64,000 nucleotides of DNA. Source: Tanytarsus gracilentus. Its lineage: Eukaryota; Arthropoda; Insecta; Diptera; Chironomidae. The notes below the pieces were generated by a model. It was not told the DNA's origin, did not search any database, and saw only the letters and a program-made list of their open reading frames with translations. Where the stretch lies: contig JAXRKN010000037.1 in the NCBI GenBank assembly GCA_038502055.1, positions 620,001 to 684,000 of the forward strand, read 5' to 3'. This document shows positions 1-10,900 of the stretch, in pieces. Position numbers and translations under genes: made by a program. Positions within the stretch are counted from its first letter, which is position 1, and every line of letters begins with the position of its first letter.

Positions 1-624
1 TAAAAACTGACTAATCGTCGATTATTTAGGAATGGAAAAATATTTGGATTTTTTAAAAATAAATGCAAAATTCGTTTCTAAGTCCAGGAATTTTTTTTTC
101 TGAAAACCACATTTTACTTTCAAATTTCAATGATATCGCTGATGAAAATGATGTGAAAAACAATTGGAAAACATTTAATACTGTGTCTACTAATAATAAG
201 CAACAGTAACTACTTAATTTATGGCTCATTTAACATTTTATTTCATTCTCGGCATGTTGAAGTTCACTCGCAATGCTGCAATTAATTCACGGCACATATA
301 ATATAATTCATTCCTTCATCAACTTCGCATACAAAGACTTTTCTTTTCTTTTAGCAGCGTGGAGTTTGCATCAAAAAAAGAAAAATCTTTTTCCTTTTCT
401 GTTTACATCTTAACCCGCTAAAAAAATGCTCTTTTAAATTCTTTTGGATTTCTCGAGAACCTATAAATATTATGATGAATATTTTGCAATATTTTATACT
501 AATTGTATGATTAAAAATACACACTCTTGAGAATTATTTTCGATTGTCTAATTTTCTTCTTTTTCTTCTCATGATTTCTCCCCACACTTTTTTCATCTCG
601 GTGTGAAAACGTGCACCACATCAG
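1..624. other. Non-coding, AT-rich; intron upstream of an orphan exon
   Basis: No open frame with coding character was seen. The last 80 bases contain a pyrimidine-rich tract (about 541-600) that fits the 3' end of an intron whose acceptor is at 623-624. Confidence 0.4.
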
Positions 625-797
625 GCTTCACTAAGTTTGGATTATTCTGTCGAAACTGTGTTATTGAAGAATGAATGTGACTTTATCGGCGTGGAGCAAG
701 GGAAAGAGGCGAGTCGAAAAAAGAAGCAGCAACGTGATGAAAATATTCGGCAATTACTCGATGTGACAACGGATGAAATTCGTGAATTTGAGTTGAG
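625..797 (+). CDS. Orphan internal exon of an unidentified gene
   Basis: A 173-base frame is open between a likely acceptor (CAG ending at 624, behind a pyrimidine tract) and a consensus donor (AG followed by GTAAGT at 798). It enters in phase 0 and leaves in phase 2. The encoded 57 residues are hydrophilic, starting ASLSLDYSVETVLLKNECDF and ending in TTDEIREFELR, with a basic stretch SRKKKQQRDE in the middle; the composition looks coding. There is no ATG in it. The Rgk exon at 7907 needs a phase-0 predecessor, so this exon cannot join it directly. It may belong to another gene that extends to the left, or to a longer Rgk isoform through an unseen exon, with the Tudor gene nested in the intron. 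If the donor is not used, the frame stops immediately after it. I do not recognise the family. Confidence 0.5.
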
Positions 798-2713
798 GTA
801 AGTAATGTTTGTCTTTTAATACTGCCTTTCAAAGTATTGCGATCCTTCTCCCTCAAAAAATTAGTATAAAACAAGTTTGTGTATGCCAAAGAATTTCATA
901 GGAATTGATTGACTTAAAAACGTGTAAATAAAATCTTAGCTTTAAATTCGCCTTTTTAAAAATTTCTCATTAATTATATTATTGAGGTTATATCACCATC
1001 ATATACAATACTTCGCCATTTCTTTATTGTAAAAATAAATAATCTATTGAACAAAGCCATTGAAAGTGACGTAAATATTTTCATTCTCTTATGTGAAACC
1101 GCTTAGAGTTTTTAAGAGTATAAATAATACATTCGATTAAATGTTTGCTTGTACCCTTCTGAGGGAAATCTGTTTCCAATCTTCAATGCCTCTTAAATAT
1201 TGTGAAGACATTTTTTTGTGTTTCCTTTGTTTAAAAAGATGTAAATGCGTCGGTACTGAATCTATTTTATTACATCAAGGATTGTTATTTATTTTTTATG
1301 TCGCCACAAACGTTTTTAGGTAAAGGTCAAACGAGGGAAATATAAAGGATGCATTTTGATAAGTTCATCATACTAAAATTTTAAAACATCAAAACCCTTT
1401 CGTTGCCTTTGGCTCTTAGACAATAAAAAATTTAACCTAAACCGGAGAATATGGGATTTTTAGGTTAAAAGTTAAGTAGTTGTCAAGTCTTCATTTCAGA
1501 ATCAATATATTATTTGACTTTTGCTCTAGTTCGCAATTGAAATTTTCACAGCATCAAATTGTCTGAAGATTTCACCTCACGTTTGCACACCCTGACCTTT
1601 AGCAACGTGATTCAAACACTTGAAAGCTTTTATTCTCTGTCGAGGCAATAAATTTGAGTATTATGAGCTCAACAGAGAGATCATTCAAAAAATTATGCAT
1701 AAAGCATACGTTCAAATTGAGAAAACACTCTCTTAAGTACATAAAAAAAATATGTTTTTCTTTTTCATTCTGCCTTCTTAATGGTGAAGAAGTTTCTGTA
1801 TTGGAAATAATTCTGACCTACATTTTTAGTCAATGGAAATGCCGAAATGCTTTGCCTTCTTTGCATTCATTTCCTTATTTTCAGAAGTAATCCTCAAGCT
1901 CCAATTTAATTTAAAAAGTTTAATATTCCTTTTTTTTGTCGAGGGAGAACATTTTATTCGGTTGTGGTGCTTTGTGGAATTCTGCTCTTCTTTCGTCAAC
2001 AGCGATATGCATTTAAAGTTATTTGAATTCGAGAATTTTATCTTAAACCTATTTTATTTTAATTATTTATATAAGTAATAAGAGAATTCACTAAATTACA
2101 TGGCTTTTCAATTCCCATCCTCAATTCGTTTGTGCTGCAAAAGTTTATGCAATTTCAATTTTTTATTTTCGGTTGAAAACAAAATCTTTTTCTAGAAGGA
2201 TTTATTTAGGAGACATTCTCGCTTGAAATTAGTTGTGAAATGGAAATTACGACACTTAATGTCTTTATGTGTCATAACTTCATCATCTAAAGTGAAATAT
2301 TTAACTACCGGTACTCAGCATATGTGTATGAAAGTTATATGCATTACGAGAGTGTGAACACACACGCTAAATATGTCACGAAAATAATTTTAATTACTAA
2401 CAATTTACGTTTTGATACTTAAAATGCACAAAGCGAGTCAAGGAGTGCGAAAAGTGTATAGGATATAAAGTCTTGTTGAAGTCTCTGAGTAATTCCAAAA
2501 TCACATCTGTTCACTTTCTTACGATAAAAAAAATGTCTCTCTATACACACTCGGGGATGTTTTGTGCTGACAAATTAGCTATTTTTACGTCTTTGTGAAG
2601 ACTTCTACAAAGCAAAATTTCTCAAGTGATTCACACCGACATCGTTTTTAATTGAATAAAGATCTCAAATTACTTGCGTTTTGATTAGAAGTGTCATGTT
2701 GTGCGTATCCAAG
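798..2713. other. Non-coding, AT-rich stretch
   Basis: Only short spurious frames were seen. It lies between the orphan exon and the 3' end of the Tudor gene. Confidence 0.4.
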
Positions 2714-2719
2714 TTTATT
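2714..2719 (-). terminator. Poly(A) signal of the Tudor gene
   Basis: TTTATT on the + strand reads AATAAA on the minus strand, about 70 bases past the stop codon of the Tudor gene. Confidence 0.5.
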
Positions 2720-2787
2720 AGAAAATTTACTGCTAAATTTGTAACTTAAGTTAACGTTTTGTAGACGACTGTTTCTTTTTCAAATTT

Positions 2788-4320
2788 TTAACCAGGAATA
2801 AAGTAATTTGGTTGCACATCTGATGGTGGCGGAATTTCTTTCAGTTCAACTAATCCTTTTTCAATGAGCACTTTTCCCACTTCACAATAATTTAAATCAT
2901 ATAGTTTGCATCGAATGTCCGGAAAGTTATCGCTATAAAAAATATTCTTAGTAAAACTTTATAATATTGATTCGATAAACTTACACAATGAGCACTTTCA
3001 ATGGACCAGAATTTTGTTGCGTCGCAAACATCCACTTCTGTGCTTCGTTGTCACGTGGATTTTTCTCTCTTGATTTAATGTCCGTTATTTCCATTTCAAC
3101 AGCAAAGAATGGATAGTCTCTTAAATTTACACAGTACTGGTAGATATTTTTATACGGGACATCCGGAATGTAAGTTCCTTCATCCACCAAGAAGACTGGT
3201 AAAGTCCAATTGACATCAGTCTTATCAAGTACGCGAGCACGATAAAAATTGTCTTCAATTTTAACCGTTACCATTTCATCAATTGCCGGGAGCTCTTTCA
3301 GAAGTTTGTAAGTACCAGAGTTGATTTGTTCACGGAGATTCTGCAAGTTTTTTCCACTGTAGAATTCATCGGCATTGTAATAGTGGCATGTGAATCGATT
3401 TAAATCAATGAACGATATGATCTTGATGGAGTAGAAAGTTTTTCGTTTAGGACGTGGAGGAGAAAAATTGTCATCAAAAATGTGAATGTGCTTTATGTCG
3501 CGGCATGTTCCATCGACAATTTCAGGAATATGTTTTTCTTTACATCGTCCACCTTTCCAACATCCTCCGGTTCTTGAGTCATAGAATTTGCAGCGTCGAT
3601 CATCATCTTTCGTGTGAAAGCCTTGAACTGCTACCTGAGCATCGAAAATTACGGGATCTTCCTTTTCCAAAATTTCTCTTAATTGCAGCATGTTCAACGA
3701 TTCACTTTCTTCCTCTTCAAGATTTAACTCATCACTGATTTCACCATCATCATATGTCCACATTTTAACTTGAATTGAACAATTATTTTGCGTCTTGATG
3801 ACTTCAAAAGTAAATTTTCTATAAAGTGAATCTTCCAAACATATCTTCTCATCGTCTCTTTCATCACTATTAGAGTTCCAAGTGCATTGAAAAGCTATCG
3901 GTGGTATCTCCGTTAAATAATCTGGCATTATGAAAATATCATCATGTAGATCCTTAATTGAACATGGAAATTCTTCTCCGGTATCGAGCAGATATAAACA
4001 AAATGCATCTTCAGATTTGTTGGCACTTCTTGTTGCTCGCATTAATCCATCATTCTGGATGTTAACCAAAAAATATTCTCCAACACCGGGAATCCAAAAG
4101 ATCTTCTGAAGCATATTTTCTTTCAATTTGTTTGTTGCTGCATTGAGTTTTTCTAGTTCTTCAAGCGTTGCAACATAAAATGTATGAGAATCAATAACAT
4201 GAGATACAATTCCAGCGAAAATATCTCCATTTCCCACTAAAAAGTTAAAATTGAATCAAAATAGGAATTTTAAAGAGTTACTCGAAGCTACTTACAATCT
4301 CTTTCCTTATTACTAACCAT
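2788..4320 (-). CDS. Tudor-CCCH-Tudor domain protein, likely piRNA/germ-granule factor
   Basis: Three exons join in phase: 4320-4296 (ATG, 25 bases), 4236-2985 and 2932-2788 (stop TAA). Together they encode 473 residues. Two extended Tudor modules are visible. The first core is about residues 58-113, with a fragment FCLYLLDTGEEF that matches the usual strand-turn of Tudor folds. The second core is about 326-383, with PVFLVDEGTYI; each is followed by a staphylococcal-nuclease-like half. Between them, at residues 224-244, is a C-x9-C-x5-C-x3-H zinc finger (CKFYDSRTGGC, then C and H). Extended Tudor domains bind symmetrically dimethylated arginines on Piwi proteins, and this layout recalls insect piRNA-pathway factors such as the Yb group. 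There is no helicase domain here, so I give no ortholog. The start is the small first exon because the long exon has only an internal GTG at its 5' edge, which lies in the acceptor. A cytoplasmic perinuclear role is inference. Confidence 0.85.
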
Positions 4321-5871
4321 TTTAGTATTTTTTTGATTACTCAAATTAAGATAATGAATTAATTTTTAATTTTAAGAATTTTAGACCGCACAGAAAAATT
4401 ATTTTTAAACAAGTTACAAGCCCCGCTTAAATATTATTCAAATTTTCCGTTACACATAAATAATGTTCAACAACTTCCAGAGCTTCTTTTCATTTAATTC
4501 AAAAATCAAGCAAGCTTCTTCCATAGAATTGAGTAGAGATTTATTTTTTTCACGTATCAATAGCAATTGTGGAAACCTTTTTGTCGCTTTATATTTCAAT
4601 ATGAGAGATACATGTTGATATTATCAAATAAAAACGTATTGGAGGAGAGAACTGAAATCTTTTAAAGGCTCCATTGAGACATGAAAAACGTACATGATAA
4701 ACGATGTTATTGAAATTCTTCATCTCGCTTAACAAGTCAATTCCATATAGATTAAAGCCTTTTTTAAGTTGTGGATTTCATTTGTAAAAAAGTTTCAAAG
4801 TTATAATGATTGTTATCTTGATTGTTGTCATACACCTGTAAGGCACTCGCTTATTTCTTTTGAGCGGATATAAACAACATATTAAATACGATTTGTTGGA
4901 TAAACACAAATCTTCTGTTTCGTAAACATCGTGCAAAACTGCTCCTAGGCAGAATGGTTGCTTGTTATATGGCAATAAAATACATGATACACATCTTCTC
5001 CCCTTTTTCCTTCTTCGAGAAACTCCCATGACGAATCGATCTATTGTTTATCCATATGTGTATGACATGACTTCCTTTAGAAAGAAAATAACAGCAATTG
5101 TAGCTTTGATTGCAATACGTCTCTTTTTTCTAGGGAAATTGAGACAAATGGAATAGAATTAGACATTTGCAATTTGAGCCTTATGAGAGCACTCTATTTT
5201 TATGCGGGTAGATTTCTTCTAATGCTACGACAATTGAGCTAAAACTGTCACACAGAAAGAAAAACATCAATTAAGCGAAAACTTTGATGTTTTGTACACA
5301 CTAATTATTCATTGGTCTGCATCATCATCATGCGACTGTCTTAGCTCTTTCATAATACATCTTATAAGTTACGAGCTTTAATTGCACGTGTTCATGTGCA
5401 TTTCAAAAAAAATGTTTTTCTCTTTTGCGGCATGTAATTGCAAATTGCCCATTTTGATAAAGGCACGTCTCGCAGACACATCCCGTGTGAGACAGAAAAA
5501 GAGAATTTTGAATTCAAGCCAAAAACGACGTGTGCGTGTTCATAATGAACGAGAGGAAAATCTATAACTCTCTCACGATTTATACTTTGTTGATATTTTA
5601 TGTGGCCACAATTTAAATCTCAATAAATTTTCTTTTAACAATCAAATTCTAATTTTCCTATGAACATAAAGAGTCGATGACTATGTTACACTGAACTTGT
5701 CAAATAAATTTTCCGCCGAAACGATCTGCACCGCGCGACATTTTGACACATGTTTATAACAATTTCCTCTGAAACTGTCATTCGACCGATTATCATCTGT
5801 TGAATGCGATACTTTTTCAAAAACAAGAAAGAAAAATTGAAAAAAAAGAAAAATACCGAGTGCGATGATCG
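4321..5871. other. Intergenic region between the Tudor gene and Rgk
   Basis: The Tudor gene (leftward) and Rgk (rightward, if its start exon at 5872 is right) are divergent, so this 1.5 kb should carry both promoters. An initiator-like TCATTC occurs at 5778-5783, about 90 bases before the candidate Rgk start codon, but no DPE lies at the right spacing. No other gene was seen. Confidence 0.35.
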
Positions 5872-5913
5872 ATGAGTGATGGCACAGTTATTCGAAAAAT
5901 GATCCGTAAAATT
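5872..5913 (+). CDS. Candidate first coding exon of Rgk (14 codons)
   Basis: An ATG at 5872 opens a 42-base frame coding for MSDGTVIRKMIRKI, and it runs straight into a GTAAAG donor at 5914 in phase 0. The first certain Rgk exon (7907) needs exactly phase 0, so the join keeps frame and gives a 416-residue protein. A short upstream reading frame (ATG to TGA, five codons, 5864-5878) overlaps the start region. The evidence is only phase and position; other 5' exons are possible. Confidence 0.35.
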
Positions 5914-7318
5914 GTAAAGTGAAGAAAAATTGTAAATAATTATTTTCGGTCTCTTTTCTCACGAAAATCTTTAAAACGTAACATAATACTTGGGAGATGT
6001 TGTAAATTTCGAGAATCTCTAGAGTCGACCAATTTATTTCAAGTGATGCGTGAATCACACAATTAATTGGATTTTTCTCGGATTTTCTAAAAGGAAAATG
6101 AACCGTGACTTATAAACACTGGTGATAATTGCTTTATTGGCAAATGAGAGCTAAAAATAGTTTCGCAAAAAACGCTTTGGAAAATTAATTATATCCTACC
6201 TTTTAATAAATCTTTCTATATGGAATGAAAAATCACCTTCAAAAATGCGCCTAAGATGCCCACATTTCTTTAACTGTTTAATAACATTCACGCCTCGTCT
6301 CGACACTTTTATTGCTCAGAAGTGCTGAAAAAATAATTTTAAGAAGACTTTTTGTCTCACACCGACTCTTCCTAGTATTTTTATTTTCATTGGAAAAAAA
6401 CACTAAAAACACAATTTTCTTCTGACGTAACTTTTTCATTTTTCATTTTTCTTGGGTCGAGATGAAAAATTATTTAACGAGAATCTTAGGGTGATGTCAT
6501 TTTTCTTGACAACTCACTCTCGGCATCGATGATACTTTACACTTTAATAGGTCAGTGAACCAGTTCTTATTGCTCTTCGCATTACTCTACTTACTCACTA
6601 ACTTACTCTCTTCTGACATGTGCACATTGATCATGTGTACACTCTTAGAAAGGCTAAAGATGTTTAAGAATAGTGACTTTAGTGATTCTACAGAGTGAGG
6701 GGGATGTTGATGATAATAATGAGAGGAGATACACTTAGCTTAAAATTTAGGTCACCAAGTGAACTCAATATTTCCTTTTTGCCAACCCATTGTTGTGTAT
6801 ATATGCACATGTTTTAGTTTGAAAAACTTTAAATATAAACAATTATGCGGAATGAAAATTCTTTTTATAGTTTTGCATGTTTATAAATATAGCAAATTGT
6901 GGGAACAAAAAATAGACAAAATGACCATGAAATCGGAAGATGAAATAAATATAAAGATCTCTATCTTAATAGCTTCAATTTATAGCGCGGCACTCAAATG
7001 GCGTTTAGAATATTTATTATTAAAGATGAAATGCGATGTTTTCCTACTGCACAAACTATTTCGATTACATCTGGAATCAATTTTCCTCATGATGATGAAA
7101 TTAATTTTATTGCAAAATATTTCCTTAAGTCCTCGGTTGACCTCAAAATTAATATTAAAATATTTATAGTAAAAAAGCAGTAATCTTTTTTTTATGATTT
7201 CAAAAATTTAAAGAGATTCTTTAATAATATTTTACATTTATTATTTTTTAACCCCAAAGTGGAAATCGTGTGAAATTGAGTTATTTATTTACGTGGAATC
7301 CATTTCGTGAAGGGTTGA

Positions 7319-7334
7319 ATATATATATATATAT
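7319..7334. repeat. AT dinucleotide microsatellite
   Basis: About eight AT units occur in the first Rgk intron. Nothing else was seen in the intron between 5914 and 7906. Confidence 0.7.
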
Positions 7335-7906
7335 TTTGCATTATCCTTCACATTTTATGCCTTTTTCCATTTGCATACAAGAGACATATGACATTTGCAC
7401 ACTTCGGCAGCATTTTAGCACGATTTTCAAGATATAGCACTCAAGTGTCATAAGCCTCGTGCTAAACAGTCATTCACTCAAATTCTTTTGAAATAGAGAC
7501 TTTAAACACACGTCGTCAGAATTGGGTTAATGCTTCTTTCAAACCCGGCCACAATAAAACATTTGCTGTACCTTCATTATAGAGCTCTCTCATTTTCTTG
7601 TTGTCATTATTATTATGTGGAACGAATTTGTGCATAAGTAATTAACCCCGTCAAGTGGGCATGTATAGAAAGAAAAATAATTTTCGCAAACTATGTAGAA
7701 CATTCAAATACACGGACCTTATGGCTTATTTCACACGCCGAAAAAAAAAGTATAATACCAGTTGATTAATATTCTTCACACAATTTGTCATACACATATC
7801 TCTCTCATGCCTTACACGTTTTTTTTGCTGCTCTTTTCTTTTTCTTATGTACTCGCAATAAACGAAAAACCACAGAAATGGTTCTCCTCATCACACTCGA
7901 TCTCAG

Positions 7907-10900
7907 TCAGTTAAAACACCGGGGAGTAGAGCATCGGGACGACCAAATCAGCTATGTCTGCCGCAACAGCGCTCAAGGTATGCCCATTAATCATATTCAA
8001 TTTTTTAAAGCACTCTTTTTCACATCACTCCAAATTTTTTTTCCCTTAAACTTTTCAATTTTTACAGAGTGGCATCGATGCCAAACACTGGAGTGGAGGA
8101 AGAATATTATAGACTGAGGCATTTTTCAATCACCGGAAAGGGAATTGTGAATCGTGGAGATTCACTCAAGTCTCGACGAAGTAGATCAAATACGAGCGTT
8201 GCCAGTTCAACAAATTCCAGGTACTGCGAGTGTTTGAAAATATTTCTCATTTTTGCGCTTCAAAAAAGCTTTTGATGTTCTTCATTTTATGTGTTAAAAA
8301 AATTGTATTTTGGCTGCCATGCCACCCGAAAGTGATTATTTTGGGGCTTTTTTATTACACACCGTCAGGACGAGTAAAGAGGGGAAAAGCTGAAAAAGCT
8401 GTTGAATTTTACACGAACAAAAAAAAGTTGCGCATTTAAAAGTATGAATAAGGTATGCTGCAAAAAGTGGGTCGAATTTCTCCCCTAGGCATAGAAGACA
8501 ATTTGTCGATAATGAAAATTTTAAGGTACTCATTATAATTATTAAATTTGTGCTTTTACGGGTGGGAAATCTCACATTTCAAGAGTGATTTATTTGGAAG
8601 ATGACAGAAGAGAAAGTAGAAGATTCGTTCATTGGAGCAGGAGAAAATATAAAATAATTTAATTTAATTTCCTGATTTCAATACTTATAAGTATTTCGAA
8701 GCTCAAGTCTATTTTGCTCGTGGAAATGGAACAAAAATAATTGAATTGCTCTTTCAATTGACATCGGTCATTATTCTTTCGTTCGAATGTGAACTTTTCA
8801 CAATTTATTTCTTTTATTTCTGATGAAAAAGTTGACTTCAGTTTTCTTTCGAAGCAAAATTGAAGAAGCAATTAAGAGAGATAATGAAAATAATTTGTAT
8901 GGGATCACTTTTCTTTTTTACAACCGTCATCCATCTAAGTAAGATGAAGAATCAATTTTCCTGATTACATAATGAAAAATGAAAATAAAAAATATTTATA
9001 CATTTTCGAATTTTTCTGAAAATCCAGTAATTTTTCTTTAGCCTGATTTTTGATATTGTCTCGATTAATTTAATTATAATATTTTAAGGACTGGGTTTGA
9101 AAAAATAATAATACTGCCATGACTGAAGTCAACTGAAGTAATATTCGAGCAACAGCAGTTTAAAAGATAAAAATTTAATAACATAAGGAAGGTCACTTGC
9201 AAGGCAAAAATTTACATTCCTCTTTATTTTGTATAGATTAATTTTTTTGATAAGATTCTTTGGGTAATCAGTGAAGAAATTTTTTTGCTAGAATTATGGA
9301 TGTGTATGAAAGCATCCCGTTTTATATTAATTTAATAAAACTTCCTATAGAAAATATACACTTTAAGAGCTTTTTTAAGTGTGTCTGAGGAGAGGAAATT
9401 GATTTTGAGCTTTCAAGCGTAAAATTTAATTTCTCAATTTTTAGCGTAACCCACAAAGTGGTGTAACGCTTATATGCTCGTGATTCCGTCCGTCCGTCCG
9501 TCCGTCCGTCCGTCCGTCTGCACAAGCGAGATCTCGGTCCCTGGACCAGCTAGAGACTTCTAGTTTTCGCCAGATGGTAGCTCTTAGGGTCTATATGTGC
9601 AGGCACTGACTATTGAGTCATGACCTATGGTCGTGCCATGGACGGCCATAACGTCCATTTTTCATACAAATTTTCTCTTATATGGCTTCATGGGTATCGT
9701 TGAACTCGTGATTGGACCAGAAATCGATTGGCATTGATTCGTAACTTGACCAGGAATCGATTGACATACATGATTTTTCGAGTCGTGACCTATGGTCGTG
9801 CCACAGACAGCCAAAATGTCCATTTTTCAGAACTATGGCTTCATGGGTATCGTTGAACTCGTGATTGGACCAGGAATCGATTGATATAGATGATTTTTGA
9901 GGAATGTCCATCATGGACGGCCAGTAGTGCCACGGACAGCCAAAATGTCCATTTTTCAGAACTATGGCTTCATGGGTATCGTTGAACTCGTAATTGGACC
10001 AGGAATCGAATGGCATTGATGATTTTTGATGAATGTTCATCATGGACGGCCAGTAGTGCCACGGACAGCCAAAATGTCCATTTTTCAGAACTATGGCTTC
10101 ATGGGTATCGTTGAACTCGTGATTGGACCAGGAATCTATTGACATAGATGATTTTTGATAAATGCTAATCAAGGCCGGCCAGTAGTGCCACGGACAGCCA
10201 AAATGTCCATTTTTCAGAACTATGACTTCATGGGTATCGTTGAACTCGTAATTGGACCAGGAATCTAATGACATAGACGATTTTTGAGGAATGGTCGAAC
10301 AGGACTGCCACGGACAGCCAAAGTGTCCGGATTGCCTTAAACTCATTTTTTATGCACTTGATTTTCAAACACTGATCTGTTACAAGTGGGTTACGCGGCA
10401 ACACCCACGTGTGGGTTTTGAAACATTTTTTTCTTCTCCTTTATTTGAACATTGCGAGTATTTTTTACGATGTTCACTTTCGATCGATTCAATGAATGAA
10501 AATAACATCTTCTTTTTGAGAGTTCTTGTTTGTTGAAAAAATTTAAAGAAGATTTGCTTTCATGTTATTTCCACCAACGATTTACTCGACAAACTTTACC
10601 GTCAAATGTCGGATTTTGCTGTCTTATGGGTGTATTGAGATCAGTACAGAAAAGTTTGTTGAAAAATAAAATTGAAAAAATTTTATGCGACACTTCATGG
10701 AAGACACAATACACAATATCTCAAGAGGGTTGTTAAAGTTTTGCTTTAACAAAAACATTTATGAACAAGTGCGTTCAAGTTTTTTAAAAAAAATCTTGGA
10801 AGCTATCTCATTGCGTAAAATGTGCCAAATGCACGCGTCAATTCATATATATTGAATATGTACTCAATGTTGGCTTTGCATTTGACGTACATGTGCCAAA

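Larger units (their letters stand above)
9444..10396. mobile_element. Repeat element bounded by inverted GCGTAACCCAC
   Basis: GCGTAACCCAC at 9444-9454 recurs in inverted orientation (GTGGGTTACGC) at 10386-10396. Between them lie a TCCG microsatellite, a unique block (9520-9680) and a 129-bp minisatellite. A decayed relative of the unique block is at about 38.2-38.5 kb. It has no transposase frame, so it is a non-autonomous or satellite-bearing element inside an Rgk intron. The boundaries are approximate and no target duplication was identified. Confidence 0.5.

Noticed and set aside
6759..7169. 136-codon plus-strand frame upstream of Rgk
   Set aside because: Methionine/leucine/isoleucine-rich translation of AT-rich intron, with no phase-compatible donor leading to the Rgk exon at 7907.
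9678..10346. 222-residue minus-strand frame as a gene
   Set aside because: It consists only of the 129-base tandem repeat, whose period is divisible by three; there is no signal, domain or splice evidence.
10850..10860. ATAT-rich spots as replication or matrix-attachment signals
   Set aside because: Such runs are frequent throughout this AT-rich DNA and nothing distinguishes these.
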